Notes under the pieces: model-generated | What the model saw: only the letters and a program-made list of their open reading frames with translations | Told to the model about the DNA's origin: nothing | The model's database searches: none | Assembly: GCA_963794415.1 (NCBI GenBank) | Contig: CAWCDI010000001.1 | Span: 1,364,001 to 1,428,000 of the forward strand | Direction: 5' to 3' | Source of the DNA: CAVPTL01 sp963794415 | GTDB lineage: Bacteria; Actinomycetota; Thermoleophilia; Gaiellales; JAICJC01 | Length of the DNA stretch: 64,000 bases | Position numbers and translations under genes: made by a program | Shown here: positions 51,738 to 60,074 of the stretch, piece by piece | Layout: each line of letters opens with the position of its first letter | How positions within the stretch are numbered: the first letter of the stretch is position 1

Positions 51738-52286
51738 CTACGCGGCCGGCAGCTTCGCCGCGAGGCTGACCTCGACCTCGTCAACCACCTTCAGCGCGCC
51801 GAACAGCGTCGAGTACGGCTTCATGCCGAAGTCGCTCTGCTTGATGACGGTGGAGGCGCTCAGCAGGCCGTCGTCCGAGGGCGTCGCCTCGAACTCGATC
51901 GGGCGCGTCTTTCCGTTCAGCGTGAGATCGCCGCGAATCGTCACACCGTTGCCGTCGGCGGCGGGTGCGGCGCCCGTCGAGCGAAACATAACAGTCTGCT
52001 TCTTGAGCACCTCGTCGTCGATGGTTTTTTTGATATCAAGCTTGTCGTCCTCACCCAGCGCCTGCATGCCGCCGACGCCCTCGCGCACGCTGATGGATCC
52101 CGAGTCGGCATTCAGCTCGATGCGGGTCTGGGAGAGGTCTTCGGCCACCTCAACGAGAGCGTCCCACGAGGTGACGTGCATGGTCAGATTGTGTCCCGCC
52201 TTGGCGGCGGCGCCGGTGCGCCCGGTCTTCACGGTGAGATCGCCGTGACCCGGCCCCAGCCTGTAGGTACCTGCGTTAATTTTCAT
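51738..52286 (-). CDS. YceI-family polyisoprenoid-binding-like protein
   Basis: The 182-residue product has the YceI lipocalin-like pattern: TYRLGPGHGDLTVKTGRTGA, ELNADSGSISVREG, the KKTIDDEVLK helix, VTIRGDLTLNGKTRPIEFEA and VIKQSDFGMKPYS. There is no signal peptide, so it is probably cytoplasmic. It lies on the other strand between the orphan CoxL-like gene and coxG and meets the former at a 1-base gap. Confidence 0.88.
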   Translation of the reverse strand: MKINAGTYRLGPGHGDLTVKTGRTGAAAKAGHNLTMHVTSWDALVEVAEDLSQTRIELNADSGSISVREGVGGMQALGEDDKLDIKKTIDDEVLKKQTVMFRSTGAAPAADGNGVTIRGDLTLNGKTRPIEFEATPSDDGLLSASTVIKQSDFGMKPYSTLFGALKVVDEVEVSLAAKLPAA

Positions 52287-52298
52287 ACCCCGAACCCT

Positions 52299-52304
52299 AT
52301 AATG
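52299..52304 (+). promoter_or_regulatory. TATAAT -10-like element upstream of coxG
   Basis: A perfect TATAAT in a GC-rich setting, 48 bases before the coxG ATG, in the gap between the divergent YceI and coxG genes. No good -35 hexamer is seen at 17 bases. If active, it gives coxG its own promoter with a short leader holding the AAAAGGATG site. Confidence 0.4.
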
Positions 52305-52352
52305 CGGCACTCCGCGATGGTCCACTAGAACCCCGAAAAGGATGACGTTCAC

Positions 52353-52784
52353 ATGGCAGTAGAGCTCGACCATTCCTTCACCACCGAGCGCACGCTCGAC
52401 GACAGCTACGCGACCATCCTCGACCTCGAGCGCGTCGTGCCGTGCGTCGAGGGCGCAAGCGTGCTCGAGATGACCGGGCCGGAGTCGTGCAAGGGCCAGA
52501 TCAAGGTCAAGATGGGCGCCATGTCGATGACCTTCACCGGCACGCTCGAGATCACCGAGCAGGATCCCGCCGCGCATACCGCCACGCTCACCGTGAAGTC
52601 GCGCGAGGCGCAGGGCCAGGGCCATGCGAACGCGACCATCGGCTTCGCGCTGGTCGAGGGCGGCGGCAACATCCACACCAACGCGCAGATCACGGGCAAG
52701 GCCGCGTCGATGGGCGAGGGCGTCGTCTCGGGCGTGCTGGACGCGCTGGTGGCCGACTTCGCCGGGAAGCTCGGAAAGCTCTAG
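52353..52784 (+). CDS. coxG: CoxG, SRPBCC-fold CO dehydrogenase membrane-recruitment protein
   Basis: The 143-residue product matches CoxG (ELDHSFTTERTLDDSYATIL, VVPCVEGASVLEMTG, IKVKMGAMSMTFTGTLEITE, then GEGVVSGVLDALVADFAGKL). CoxG is required to attach CO dehydrogenase to the membrane and was proposed to bind quinone. The C-terminal hydrophobic extension of some CoxG proteins is missing. It is separated from the main operon by the YceI gene. Confidence 0.92.
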   Translation: MAVELDHSFTTERTLDDSYATILDLERVVPCVEGASVLEMTGPESCKGQIKVKMGAMSMTFTGTLEITEQDPAAHTATLTVKSREAQGQGHANATIGFALVEGGGNIHTNAQITGKAASMGEGVVSGVLDALVADFAGKLGKL

Positions 52785-52795
52785 AGGCGGCGGCC

Positions 52796-53062
52796 GTGGC
52801 GACGCTCACGATGCGCGAGATCCGTCCCGGCGAGGTGCCGAAGGACGGGGCGACCGCGCTGCAGGAGGATGCCGGCCGCCCGGTGTTCCACGGCAACGGC
52901 CCGGACGACTACGTGTGCGTCACGTGCGGCAACCTGCTCGCCGAGAGCATGGAGGCGACGTACATGACGCGGCGCGTGCGGGTGAAGTGCGCGCGCTGCA
53001 AGACCATCAACGTGGCGGCGGTGGATCAGGGCGATCCGCGGCTCAAGAAGCCGCAGCAGTAA
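52796..53062 (+). CDS. Small zinc-ribbon protein
   Basis: The 88-residue product has YVCVTCGNLLAESMEATYMT and VKCARCKTINVAAVDQG, two CxxC pairs about 30 residues apart, like a zinc ribbon (Com- or FmdB-like). The start is probably the GTG at 52796, 11 bases after the coxG stop; an ATG 15 bases later is possible. The function is unknown; linkage to coxG suggests a related role. Confidence 0.68.
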   Translation: MATLTMREIRPGEVPKDGATALQEDAGRPVFHGNGPDDYVCVTCGNLLAESMEATYMTRRVRVKCARCKTINVAAVDQGDPRLKKPQQ

Positions 53063-53669
53063 GCCCGGCGAGCAGCTCGCGGTTGCCGGCGTAAGCGGCT
53101 TCGCCATCGCCATCCAGTGCCGCGATGCGGACGACCGGCGGATGGCCCATCGCCGGCGTCGCGAGGTCGCTCAGGGCGTCGTGGTAGGCGCGCTCCCGGC
53201 CGACGCCGCCGAAGCCGAAGCCCTTGGCCGGGAGGCCGCCCGAGAGCCGGTCGGCGGTGGGCGCGCAGGTGCGGCAGAGCTCCCGCTGCTCCTCGATGTC
53301 GAAGCCCAGCGGGATCTCGGGCGGGTAGCGCCCGAGCGTGAGCAGCCGCGCCGAGGTGAAGTGCGCGGGGCCGCACACCTCCACCACCGTGCCGGTCGGG
53401 GTGTGCACGAGCTCGACGGGCAGGAGCAGGTTCTCGCGTGAGGCCTGAAGCACGGTGGGATCGCCCTTGAGCCGCGCGTAGATCACCGCGAGCGCCGCGA
53501 TGGCCGCTTTGGCCCGCGGGACGATGGCGGGATCACGCCGGGCCTTGGCCACGCGCTCGAGTCCGACGTGGCCCTGCTCGCAGAGCCAGTCGAAGGTCTG
53601 GGGCTCGAGCACGACGCCGTCGCGCGCAGCGGCGGCGGCGAAGGCCGGGCGAAGGGCTGCGTCGCTCAC
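53043..53669 (-). CDS. Conserved hypothetical protein
   Basis: A 208-residue soluble protein that I do not recognise. It has a helical N-terminal half (VLEPQTFDWLCEQGHVGLER, AKAAIAALAVIYARLKGDPT) and a second half with CRTCAPTADRLSGGLPAKGF. The CxxC is isolated. The GTG start follows a CGGAG site right after the tatA stop, so the two are probably cotranscribed. It overlaps the convergent zinc-ribbon gene by 20 bases. Confidence 0.6.
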   Translation of the reverse strand: MSDAALRPAFAAAAARDGVVLEPQTFDWLCEQGHVGLERVAKARRDPAIVPRAKAAIAALAVIYARLKGDPTVLQASRENLLLPVELVHTPTGTVVEVCGPAHFTSARLLTLGRYPPEIPLGFDIEEQRELCRTCAPTADRLSGGLPAKGFGFGGVGRERAYHDALSDLATPAMGHPPVVRIAALDGDGEAAYAGNRELLAGLTAAAS

Positions 53670-53682
53670 CTCCGCGACGCGG

Positions 53683-53907
53683 CTAGGAGGCCGGGCCGGC
53701 CGGCGGATCCGCAGGAGCCGGCGGCGCGATCGCCGCGACGGGCGTTCGCTCGGCGGGCGGCTCGGGCTCCTTCACCGAGATCCCGTCCTTCATCTCGCGG
53801 ATGTTGCGGGCAAGCGAGCGGGCGGCGCCGGGGAACTTCTTGGGGCCGAGGACGACCATCGCGACGATGACGAGGAGCAGCAGCTTTTCGGGTGAGGGTG
53901 TGAACAT
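53683..53907 (-). CDS. tatA: TatA/TatE-type twin-arginine translocase subunit
   Basis: The 74-residue product has the TatA layout: a short N-terminal helix (PEKLLLLVIVAMVVLGPKKF with the FGP-like LGPKKFP hinge), an amphipathic helix (ARSLARNIREMKDGISV) and an acidic, then Ala/Pro-rich tail. TatA forms the channel for folded, often cofactor-bearing proteins. The ATG is 3 bases after the tRNA-Gly gene, so the two may share a transcript. Confidence 0.88.
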   Translation of the reverse strand: MFTPSPEKLLLLVIVAMVVLGPKKFPGAARSLARNIREMKDGISVKEPEPPAERTPVAAIAPPAPADPPAGPAS

Positions 53908-53909
53908 GA

Positions 53910-53982
53910 AGCGGACGACGGGGGTCGAACCCGCGACCTTTGGCTTGGGAAGCCAACGCTCTACCAGCTGAGCTACGTCCGC
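53910..53982 (-). tRNA. tRNA-Gly (anticodon CCC)
   Basis: A 73-base cloverleaf on the minus strand. The acceptor stem GCGGACG pairs with CGTCCGC, the D arm has AGCTCAGCTGGTAGAGC, the anticodon stem TTGGC/GCCAA holds loop TTCCCAA (anticodon CCC), and the T arm reads GCGGGTTCGACCCCCGT. CCA is not encoded. Confidence 0.96.
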
Positions 53983-54012
53983 GTGAGCTTGAGGGATCCA
54001 TCCTACCGCCAG

Positions 54013-54049
54013 GCGTGAATATTAAGTGCCTGGCACCGTCTATTCACGC
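54013..54049. repeat. REP-like nested palindrome next to tRNA-Gly
   Basis: Outer arms GCGTGAATA (54013-54021) and TATTCACGC (54041-54049) are exact reverse complements. Inside lies a second perfect palindrome GTGCC-T-GGCAC (54026-54036). The AAGTGCCTGGCACC core looks like a repeated extragenic palindrome known to me from several bacterial genomes. Only one copy was seen in this window. Confidence 0.5.
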
Positions 54050-54051
54050 GC

Positions 54052-54057
54052 TACGGT
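54052..54057 (+). promoter_or_regulatory. -10 element TACGGT, leaderless
   Basis: TACGGT ends 7 bases before the ATG at 54065 and supports it as the start of the oxidoreductase gene. Confidence 0.45.
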
Positions 54058-54064
54058 TCTGGCG

Positions 54065-54937
54065 ATGCAGATCGGCGTGCACTACCTCGACTTCACGATG
54101 CCCGGCGAGCCCGCCTCCACGGCGCGCCTGCTCGCCGAGACGGCACGGGCGGCCGAGGACGGCGGCTGCGCCTGGTTCACGGTGATGGATCACTGGTTCC
54201 AGATGGAGCAGTTTCGCACCGCCCACGACCCGATGCTCGAGTGCTACACCAACCTCGGCTTCGTCGCCGGCATCACCAGCAAGATGACGCTCGGCGCCCT
54301 CGTGACCGGCGTGACCTACCGGCATCCCGGCCTGCTCGCAAAGACCGTCACCACCCTCGACGTGCTCTCGGAGGGCCGCGGGATGCTCGGCATCGGCGCC
54401 GGCTGGTACGAGCGCGAGCACCTCGCCCTGGGTGTGCCGTTCCCCAGCATGAGCGAGCGGTTCGAGCGGCTCGAGGAGACGCTGCAGATCTGCCAGCAGA
54501 TGTGGAGCGACGACGAGGGGCCCTACGAGGGCACGCACTACCAGCTGGCCGAGACCATCTGCCGCCCGCAGCCCCTCACCAGGCCGCGGCCGCCCATCAT
54601 GATCGGCGGCTCGGGCGAGCGAAAGACGCTTCGGATGGTCGCCCAGTACGGCGATGCCTGCAACCTCTTCGCCACCGAGCGCGACGTCGTCGCGCACAAG
54701 CTCGAGGTGCTGCAGGGCCACTGCGAGCGGCTCGGCCGCGACCCGTCCGAGATCTACAAGACCATCATCGGCGGCGGTGACCCGTTCGGCGATCCGGACG
54801 GCTTCCTCCGCGAGATGGAGGCCTACGCAGCGCTCGGGATCGACCACGTCCAGGTGCGGGCGCCGGCGCCTGATCCGGTCGGAAGCATCGCGGGACTCGC
54901 GGATCACGTGATCCCGCGGCTGCACGAGCTGGGCTGA
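54065..54937 (+). CDS. F420-dependent LLM-class oxidoreductase
   Basis: The 290-residue luciferase-like enzyme has the TIM-barrel pattern MQIGVHYLDFTMPG, FTVMDHWFQMEQF, LGALVTGVTYRHPGLLAKTV, DVLSEGRGMLGIGAGWYERE and PPIMIGGSGERKTLRMVAQY. These residues are typical of the F420-using branch common in actinobacteria. The substrate is unknown. Confidence 0.92.
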   Translation: MQIGVHYLDFTMPGEPASTARLLAETARAAEDGGCAWFTVMDHWFQMEQFRTAHDPMLECYTNLGFVAGITSKMTLGALVTGVTYRHPGLLAKTVTTLDVLSEGRGMLGIGAGWYEREHLALGVPFPSMSERFERLEETLQICQQMWSDDEGPYEGTHYQLAETICRPQPLTRPRPPIMIGGSGERKTLRMVAQYGDACNLFATERDVVAHKLEVLQGHCERLGRDPSEIYKTIIGGGDPFGDPDGFLREMEAYAALGIDHVQVRAPAPDPVGSIAGLADHVIPRLHELG

Positions 54938-54950
54938 CTCCGCCGCGCCG

Positions 54951-56069
54951 ATGAGCGAAGCCACCGACCAGCCCGTCTCCGTGACGAGCCTGGAGCTCTT
55001 CTTCGATCTGGTCTTCGTCTTCACGGTCACGCAGCTCACCGGCGTGCTCGCCCACGAGCCGACGTGGACGGGGCTCTACCAGGTGGTGCTGATGCTCGGC
55101 ATCATCTTCTGGATGTACGGGGGCTACGTGTGGCTGACCAACTCGGTCGCGCCCGACCGGCTCATCCGCCGGCTGACGCTCCTCGGCGGCATGGCGAGCT
55201 TCTTCCTGGTGGCGCTGGCGATTCCCTCCGCGTTCTCGGGCAAGGGGGCCACGTTCGGCCTCGCCTACGCCGTGGTGGTGGTCGTCCACACCGTGATGTT
55301 CGCGCGCTCCGCGCAGGTCTCGGCACAGCAGGCGATCCTCCGCCTCGCGCCGTTCAATCTGGGAAACGCCGCGCTGATCGTGGCCGGCGGGCTCATCGGC
55401 GGAAACGCGCAGTACGTCATCTGGACGATCGCGGTGGCCGGGGAGTGGCTGTCGCCGCTCTTCTTCGACGACTCGGGCCTGGTGATCGCGCCGGGGCACT
55501 TCGTCGAGCGCCACGGCCTGGTGGTGCTGATCGCGATCGGCGAGTCGGTGGTCGCGGTGGGCCTGGCCGCCTCGCGGCTGGACGTCGGCGCCAGGCTGAT
55601 CGCAGTCGCCGGGCTGGGCCTCGCGCTGAGCGGGTGTCTCTGGTGGACGCACTTCGGCCAGGACGAGGACGGGCCGAAGCAGGCGATGGACGCCACCCCG
55701 GTCGAGCGGCGGCCATGGCTTGCCATCGAGGCGTTCGGCTACTGGCACATGCTCATTCTCCTCGGCATCATCGCGATCGCGACGGGCCTGAAGACGGCCA
55801 CCGGGGATGCAACCGACCCGCTCTCCGACGCGATGGCGCTCGCGCTCGGCGGGGGCGCGGCGGTGTTCCTGGTGGGCGAGGCGCTCTTTCGCCGCACCCT
55901 CTCGATCGGCTTCGTCTCGACCCGGCTCGGGGGCGCAGCGGCGGCGCTCGTCACCATCCCGATGGGCACGCGGGTGGATGCGTGGCTGCAGATCGCCGCG
56001 CTGGTCGCCATCTTCGTGATCATGCTGATCGCCGAGGGCGAGCACGCAGAGCACGCGGCGGCCGCATGA
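54951..56069 (+). CDS. Low temperature requirement A (LtrA) family membrane protein
   Basis: The 372-residue product has about ten transmembrane helices and the family start VTSLELFFDLVFVFTVTQLT. Other marks are FVERHGLVVLIAIGESVVAV with the conserved Arg, His, Glu and Ser, and IEAFGYWHMLILLGIIAIAT. The role of LtrA is poorly known. It lies 13 bases after the oxidoreductase gene and overlaps the next gene as ATGA. Confidence 0.93.
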   Translation: MSEATDQPVSVTSLELFFDLVFVFTVTQLTGVLAHEPTWTGLYQVVLMLGIIFWMYGGYVWLTNSVAPDRLIRRLTLLGGMASFFLVALAIPSAFSGKGATFGLAYAVVVVVHTVMFARSAQVSAQQAILRLAPFNLGNAALIVAGGLIGGNAQYVIWTIAVAGEWLSPLFFDDSGLVIAPGHFVERHGLVVLIAIGESVVAVGLAASRLDVGARLIAVAGLGLALSGCLWWTHFGQDEDGPKQAMDATPVERRPWLAIEAFGYWHMLILLGIIAIATGLKTATGDATDPLSDAMALALGGGAAVFLVGEALFRRTLSIGFVSTRLGGAAAALVTIPMGTRVDAWLQIAALVAIFVIMLIAEGEHAEHAAAA

Positions 56070-56677
56070 GCGAGATCCAGCGGCTCGCACCGGCGATGTG
56101 GACGTGCCGGCGCTGCCCCGCCGCCGGCATCGCGGTCGAGTCGATGCCGGTGTTCTCGGTGTCGGACGAGGCCGTGGCGATCCTCGTCGGCCAGGCGCCC
56201 GGCGTGCACGAGCCGGTGATCCGGCAGCCCTTCGCCTGGACGGCCGGCCGCACGCTGCGGCAGTGGCTCGAGCCCGCCGGCCTGGGCGACGAGGCATCGT
56301 TCTACACGCGGCTCCACATCACCGCAGTGGCGAAGTGCTTCCCCGGGAAGCGGCCGGGCGGCTCGGACGTGCCGCCGTCGCGGGCGATGCGCGAGACGTG
56401 CCGGCCGTGGCTCGACGCCGAGCTCGCAGCGCTGCCCGGCCTGCCCGTGATCAGCGTCGGTGCGATGGCCCTCACTGTCCTGGCGCCGGGCGTGAAGCTG
56501 GATGACGCCGTCGGAGCCGAGCTCACCACCGCCGGCGGCCGGCCGCTCTTCGCGCTGCCGCACCCCAGCGGCGCGAGCCCGTGGCCGCATCTGCCGGGCA
56601 ACCGCGAGCGGCTGGACGGCGCCATCGCGCGGATCGCCGCCGCGCTCAGTGTACGATCGCCCAATGATCTCCATTGA
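56066..56677 (+). CDS. Uracil-DNA glycosylase, Fe-S family 4/5 type
   Basis: The 203-residue product has four Cys in the pattern of Fe-S uracil-DNA glycosylases (CRRC, then KCFPG and TCRPW). Motif A reads VGQAPGVHEPVIRQPFAWTA and motif B LFALPHPSGASPW with the catalytic-loop His. It excises uracil or related lesions from DNA. It overlaps the LtrA gene by 4 bases and the PIG-L gene by 14. Confidence 0.87.
   Translation: MSEIQRLAPAMWTCRRCPAAGIAVESMPVFSVSDEAVAILVGQAPGVHEPVIRQPFAWTAGRTLRQWLEPAGLGDEASFYTRLHITAVAKCFPGKRPGGSDVPPSRAMRETCRPWLDAELAALPGLPVISVGAMALTVLAPGVKLDDAVGAELTTAGGRPLFALPHPSGASPWPHLPGNRERLDGAIARIAAALSVRSPNDLH
56652..56657 (+). promoter_or_regulatory. -10 element TACGAT inside the glycosylase gene
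   Basis: TACGAT ends 6 bases before the PIG-L ATG at 56664, so the sugar-related genes could start their own leaderless transcript within the end of the glycosylase gene. Confidence 0.4.
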
Positions 56678-57420
56678 CCCTTCCGCACCCGTCGTGGTGC
56701 TCTCACCCCATCTCGACGACGCCGTCTGGAGCACGTTCTCGGTGCTCTCGAGCGACGCCGACGTCATCGTCGCAAACGTCTTTGCCGGCATCCCCGACGG
56801 CCCTCCCGGCTGGTGGGACGTGAAGTGCGGCATCACCGACTCGGCCGCCCACGTGCGTGCCCGCCGGGCCGAGGACGCCGCCGTGCTGAACTCGCTGGGC
56901 CGCCAGACGGCCGACCTCGACCTGCTCGACGACCAGTACCGCGACGGCCCCACCCCGCCCGAGGAGATCGCCGCCGAGCTCGAGCGGCACATCCCCGCGG
57001 TCAGCCACGTGTACGCGCCTGCCGGCATCGGCCACCCCGATCACGCGCTCGTCCGCGACGCGGGCGTGTACCTGCAGGAGCACGGCGTGCCCGTCTCGAT
57101 CTACACCGACTACTGCTACTGCACCCGCGAGGGCTGGCCGACCTGGATCGCGCGCCGACGGCCGCCCCGAGGCCGACGAGCAGTGGCGCGCGTCCATCGG
57201 CGACATCGTCGGCGACCAGCTGTCGCACCCGCGCGTGGTGCGGATCAGCGAGGAGCTCTCGGCGCGGAAGCTCCACTCGATGAAGGGCTACGTGTCGCAG
57301 TTCGACGCAACCGAGGCCGAGGAGCCAAACTGGAACGTGCACGGGAAGCCCGCGAGCGACCCCGAGATGCGCGTGATCGAGGTCTTCTACGACCTGCCCG
57401 TGCTCGCGCCGGTCGCGTGA
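56664..57420 (+). CDS. PIG-L family deacetylase (frameshifted)
   Basis: An N-acetylsugar deacetylase-like zinc protein of about 250 residues. The metal motif is VVVLSPHLDDAVWS (a variant of PHPDDE) and the third ligand lies in IGHPDHALVRDAG. After WPTWIA the frame changes at about 57151-57156 and continues as DGRPEADEQWRASIGDIVGD and SMKGYVSQFDATEAEEPNWN. One extra base explains it. It opens a run of overlapping carbohydrate genes. Confidence 0.87.
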
Positions 57421-58163
57421 CACCGGGCGGCCCGCGCGTGCTCGTCTGGAACGAGCACGTGCACGAGCGTGAGCAGCCGGAGGTGGCCGGGATCTATCCC
57501 GACGGCATCCACGGCGCGCTCGCGGACGCGGTGCGCGAGCGGCTGCCGGGCGCCTCTGTACGGGTCGCGACGTTAGCCGATCCCGAGCAAGGCCTCGCCA
57601 CCGACGTGCTGGATCAGACCGACGTGCTGGTCTGGTGGGGTCACATGGCGCAGGAGCAGGTCACCGATGAGCGGGCCGAGCGCGTGCGCGCCCGGGTGCT
57701 CGCCGGGATGGGCCTCGTCGTGCTGCACTCGGGTCACATCTCCAAGCCGTTCACGCTGCTGATGGGCACCTCGTGCTTTCTCCGCTGGCGCGAGGGCGAC
57801 GACCGCCACCTCGTGTGGACTGCGGCGCCCGGCCACCCGATCACCGCCGGCGTGCCGGTGCCGCTCGACGCCGGCCGCGACGAGATGTACTGCGAGCCGT
57901 TCGACGTGCCGCAGCCCGACGAGGTGGTGTTCATCAGCTCGTTCACGGGCGGCGAGGTGCTGCGAAGCGGCTGCTGCTTCCGCCGCGGCGCCGGCAGGAT
58001 CTTCTACTTCAGCCCCGGCCACGAGACGTATCCCGTCTACCACAACCCCGGGGTGCGCCGGGTGATCGGAAACGCCGTGGACTGGGCCACGCCGCCGGCC
58101 GGCGTGAGCCCGCCGCTGGACGACTGCATCTGGTCGCCGCCCGGGTGGTTCGAGGCCGGGTGA
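57417..58163 (+). CDS. ThuA-like protein (trehalose utilisation family)
   Basis: The 248-residue product resembles ThuA: RVLVWNEHVHEREQPEVAGI at the start, TDVLVWWGHMAQEQVTDERA, GLVVLHSGHISKPFTLLMGT and FYFSPGHETYPVYHNPGVRR. ThuA proteins have a glutamine-amidotransferase-like fold and, with Gfo/Idh/MocA partners such as ThuB, take part in disaccharide use through 3-keto sugars. The GTG start overlaps the PIG-L stop as GTGA. Confidence 0.92.
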   Translation: MTPGGPRVLVWNEHVHEREQPEVAGIYPDGIHGALADAVRERLPGASVRVATLADPEQGLATDVLDQTDVLVWWGHMAQEQVTDERAERVRARVLAGMGLVVLHSGHISKPFTLLMGTSCFLRWREGDDRHLVWTAAPGHPITAGVPVPLDAGRDEMYCEPFDVPQPDEVVFISSFTGGEVLRSGCCFRRGAGRIFYFSPGHETYPVYHNPGVRRVIGNAVDWATPPAGVSPPLDDCIWSPPGWFEAG

Positions 58164-59128
58164 GGACGCCGGTGATCCTCGTCGGGGCGGGCAACGTGTG
58201 CCGGCTCTGGCTGCCGGTGGTCGCGCAGCTGCCGGGGTTCGAGCTCTGCGCCCTGGTGGACATCGACAGGGCGAAGGCTGAGGCGATCCTGCGCGAGTTC
58301 GGGGTCGAGGCTCCGGCCGAGACCGACGTCGCGGCGGCGATCGGCCGCTTCCGGCCCCGGATCGTGGTGGATCTGACGCCGCCGTCCAACCGCCGCGTGG
58401 TGGCAGAGGCCGCGTTCGCCGGCGGCTGCGACGTGATCTGCGAGAAGCCGCTGGCCGGGTCGGTTGCCGCTGGCCGCGATCTGATCGCGCTCGCCGCCGC
58501 CCACGGACGGCGGCTGGCGATGATGCAAAACCACCGCTTCCACCCCGCGCTGAGGGAGCTGCGCGCGGCCGTGGCGAGCGGCGAGCTCGGCGCCGTGTTT
58601 GCGATCGACTGCGAGCTCCAGAGATCGGTGGAGGCCTTCGACCGCGTCGCGGAGATGCAGAGCCCGCTGCTGGCCGACATGGCGATCCACGCCTTCGACG
58701 GCGCCCGCGCGCTCTCCGGCGCCGAGCCGCAGCGCGTGCTCGCACACGAGCTGCGCCCTGCGGGGTCGGGGTTTGCGGGCGGGACCGTGGCGAGCTGCAT
58801 CTTCCAGTTCTCGGGCGGCCTGCGGTTCACCTACCGCGGGTCGTGGAGCGCTTCGGGGCTCGAGACGCCGTGGTTCGGCGACTGGCGGATCGATGGCACC
58901 CTGGCCGCCGCGCGCTGGCGCGACGACGGCTCGCCGGTGATCGAGCCGGGCGGCCACGTGATCGACGCCGGCGGCCCGAACGATCACCCCGCAGCGGTTC
59001 CCGCGCTGCTCACGCAGATGGCCGGCGGAGGGCCGCTCGAGACGCCTGCGGCGGACAACATCCGCAGCCTCGCCATGGTGCCGGCCGCGATCGAGAGCGC
59101 CCGTACGGGCCGCTGGGTCGGGCTCTAG
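58160..59128 (+). CDS. Gfo/Idh/MocA-family oxidoreductase
   Basis: The 322-residue product has an N-terminal Rossmann domain (VILVGAGNVCRLWLPVVAQL), the EKPLAGSVAAG motif with the catalytic-region Lys, and HAFDGARALSGAEP with a conserved His. It oxidises or reduces sugar or polyol derivatives with NAD(P). Position right after ThuA (GTGA overlap) points to a ThuA/ThuB-like pair acting on a glycoside. Confidence 0.92.
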   Translation: MRTPVILVGAGNVCRLWLPVVAQLPGFELCALVDIDRAKAEAILREFGVEAPAETDVAAAIGRFRPRIVVDLTPPSNRRVVAEAAFAGGCDVICEKPLAGSVAAGRDLIALAAAHGRRLAMMQNHRFHPALRELRAAVASGELGAVFAIDCELQRSVEAFDRVAEMQSPLLADMAIHAFDGARALSGAEPQRVLAHELRPAGSGFAGGTVASCIFQFSGGLRFTYRGSWSASGLETPWFGDWRIDGTLAAARWRDDGSPVIEPGGHVIDAGGPNDHPAAVPALLTQMAGGGPLETPAADNIRSLAMVPAAIESARTGRWVGL

Positions 59129-60039
59129 CCGAGCCGCGCAATGCGCTCGGAGAGCCACTCCCCGAAGCCGGGGACGATCCCCGTTGCGACCTTCGCCGTG
59201 GGCGGGAGCCCGCTGTAGCCGTTGAGGTCGCACATGGTGCGCCCCCGCCCCACCGGGCCGCAATCGACGTCGACGTGGCACTCGACCAGCGTGAGGAGGG
59301 TGGGGTCCACCACGTGAGCCACCGCGACGGCGTCGTGGATGGGCGTGCCCGTCCAGCCGACGTGCGAGCGGGCGTAGAAGTCGACGAGCTCGGCGACGAG
59401 CCGGCCGGCCTCGCCGGTGGTGCGGAGCCGGTCGCACTGCGCGAAGGTGAGGAGCGCGTCGTGGGTGGCGTCGAGGCCGACCATGGTCACGTCGAGGCCG
59501 CTCATGAAGACGCGCCGGGCGGCGTCCGGATCGGCCCAGATGTTGAACTCCGCGTTGGGCGTGAGGTTGCCGAAGCCGGTGGTGCCGCCCATCAGGACGA
59601 CGCGCCCCACGCGCTGTGCGACCTCGGGGTAGCGGGCGAGGAAGAGCGCGATGTTGGTGAGCGGACCGACGGGCACGAGCGTCACCGGCTCGGCCGAGGC
59701 CTCGACCAGCTCGGCGATGAGATCGATCGCGTGGGCCGGTGACGGCGCACGGCTGGGCGGCGGCAGATCGGGCCCATCCATGCCGGTCGGCCCGTGGGCG
59801 TCGCCCGGGGTGAACGGATCCTGGACGAGCGGCCGGTCCGCTCCGGCGGCGACGGGGATGTCGGGCCGGCCGGCGTGGTCGAGCACGCGGATCGCGTTTG
59901 CGACCGTGTGGTGCAGGGGCGCGTTGCCCGAGACCGCGGTCAGGGCGAGGAGCTCCACCTCGGGGCTCGCGAGGGCGAGCAGGATGGCGATGGCGTCGTC
60001 GTGGCCGGGGTCGCAGTCGATGATGATCGGGACGGGCAT
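59125..60039 (-). CDS. Nucleoside hydrolase (IUNH family)
   Basis: The 304-residue enzyme cleaves ribonucleosides to base and ribose. Seen are the calcium-binding DCDPGHDDAIAILLAL, LVPVGPLTNIALFLARYPEV, LMGGTTGFGNLTPNAEFNIW and the C-terminal HDAVAVAHVVDPTLL. The ribose freed can be used by the ribokinase downstream on the same strand. It is convergent with the Gfo/Idh/MocA gene by 4 bases. Confidence 0.93.
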   Translation of the reverse strand: MPVPIIIDCDPGHDDAIAILLALASPEVELLALTAVSGNAPLHHTVANAIRVLDHAGRPDIPVAAGADRPLVQDPFTPGDAHGPTGMDGPDLPPPSRAPSPAHAIDLIAELVEASAEPVTLVPVGPLTNIALFLARYPEVAQRVGRVVLMGGTTGFGNLTPNAEFNIWADPDAARRVFMSGLDVTMVGLDATHDALLTFAQCDRLRTTGEAGRLVAELVDFYARSHVGWTGTPIHDAVAVAHVVDPTLLTLVECHVDVDCGPVGRGRTMCDLNGYSGLPPTAKVATGIVPGFGEWLSERIARLG

Positions 60040-60061
60040 CGCATGAGTATGCCGGATTGAG

Positions 60062-60067
60062 TAGCGT
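60062..60067 (+). promoter_or_regulatory. -10 element TAGCGT, leaderless
   Basis: TAGCGT ends 7 bases before the GH4 ATG at 60075. Confidence 0.45.
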
Positions 60068-60074
60068 GCGACCG

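Noticed and set aside
54013..54049. Attachment site of an integrated element at tRNA-Gly
   Set aside because: The palindrome is on the 5' side of the tRNA, no repeat of the tRNA 3' end was seen, and there is no integrase gene.
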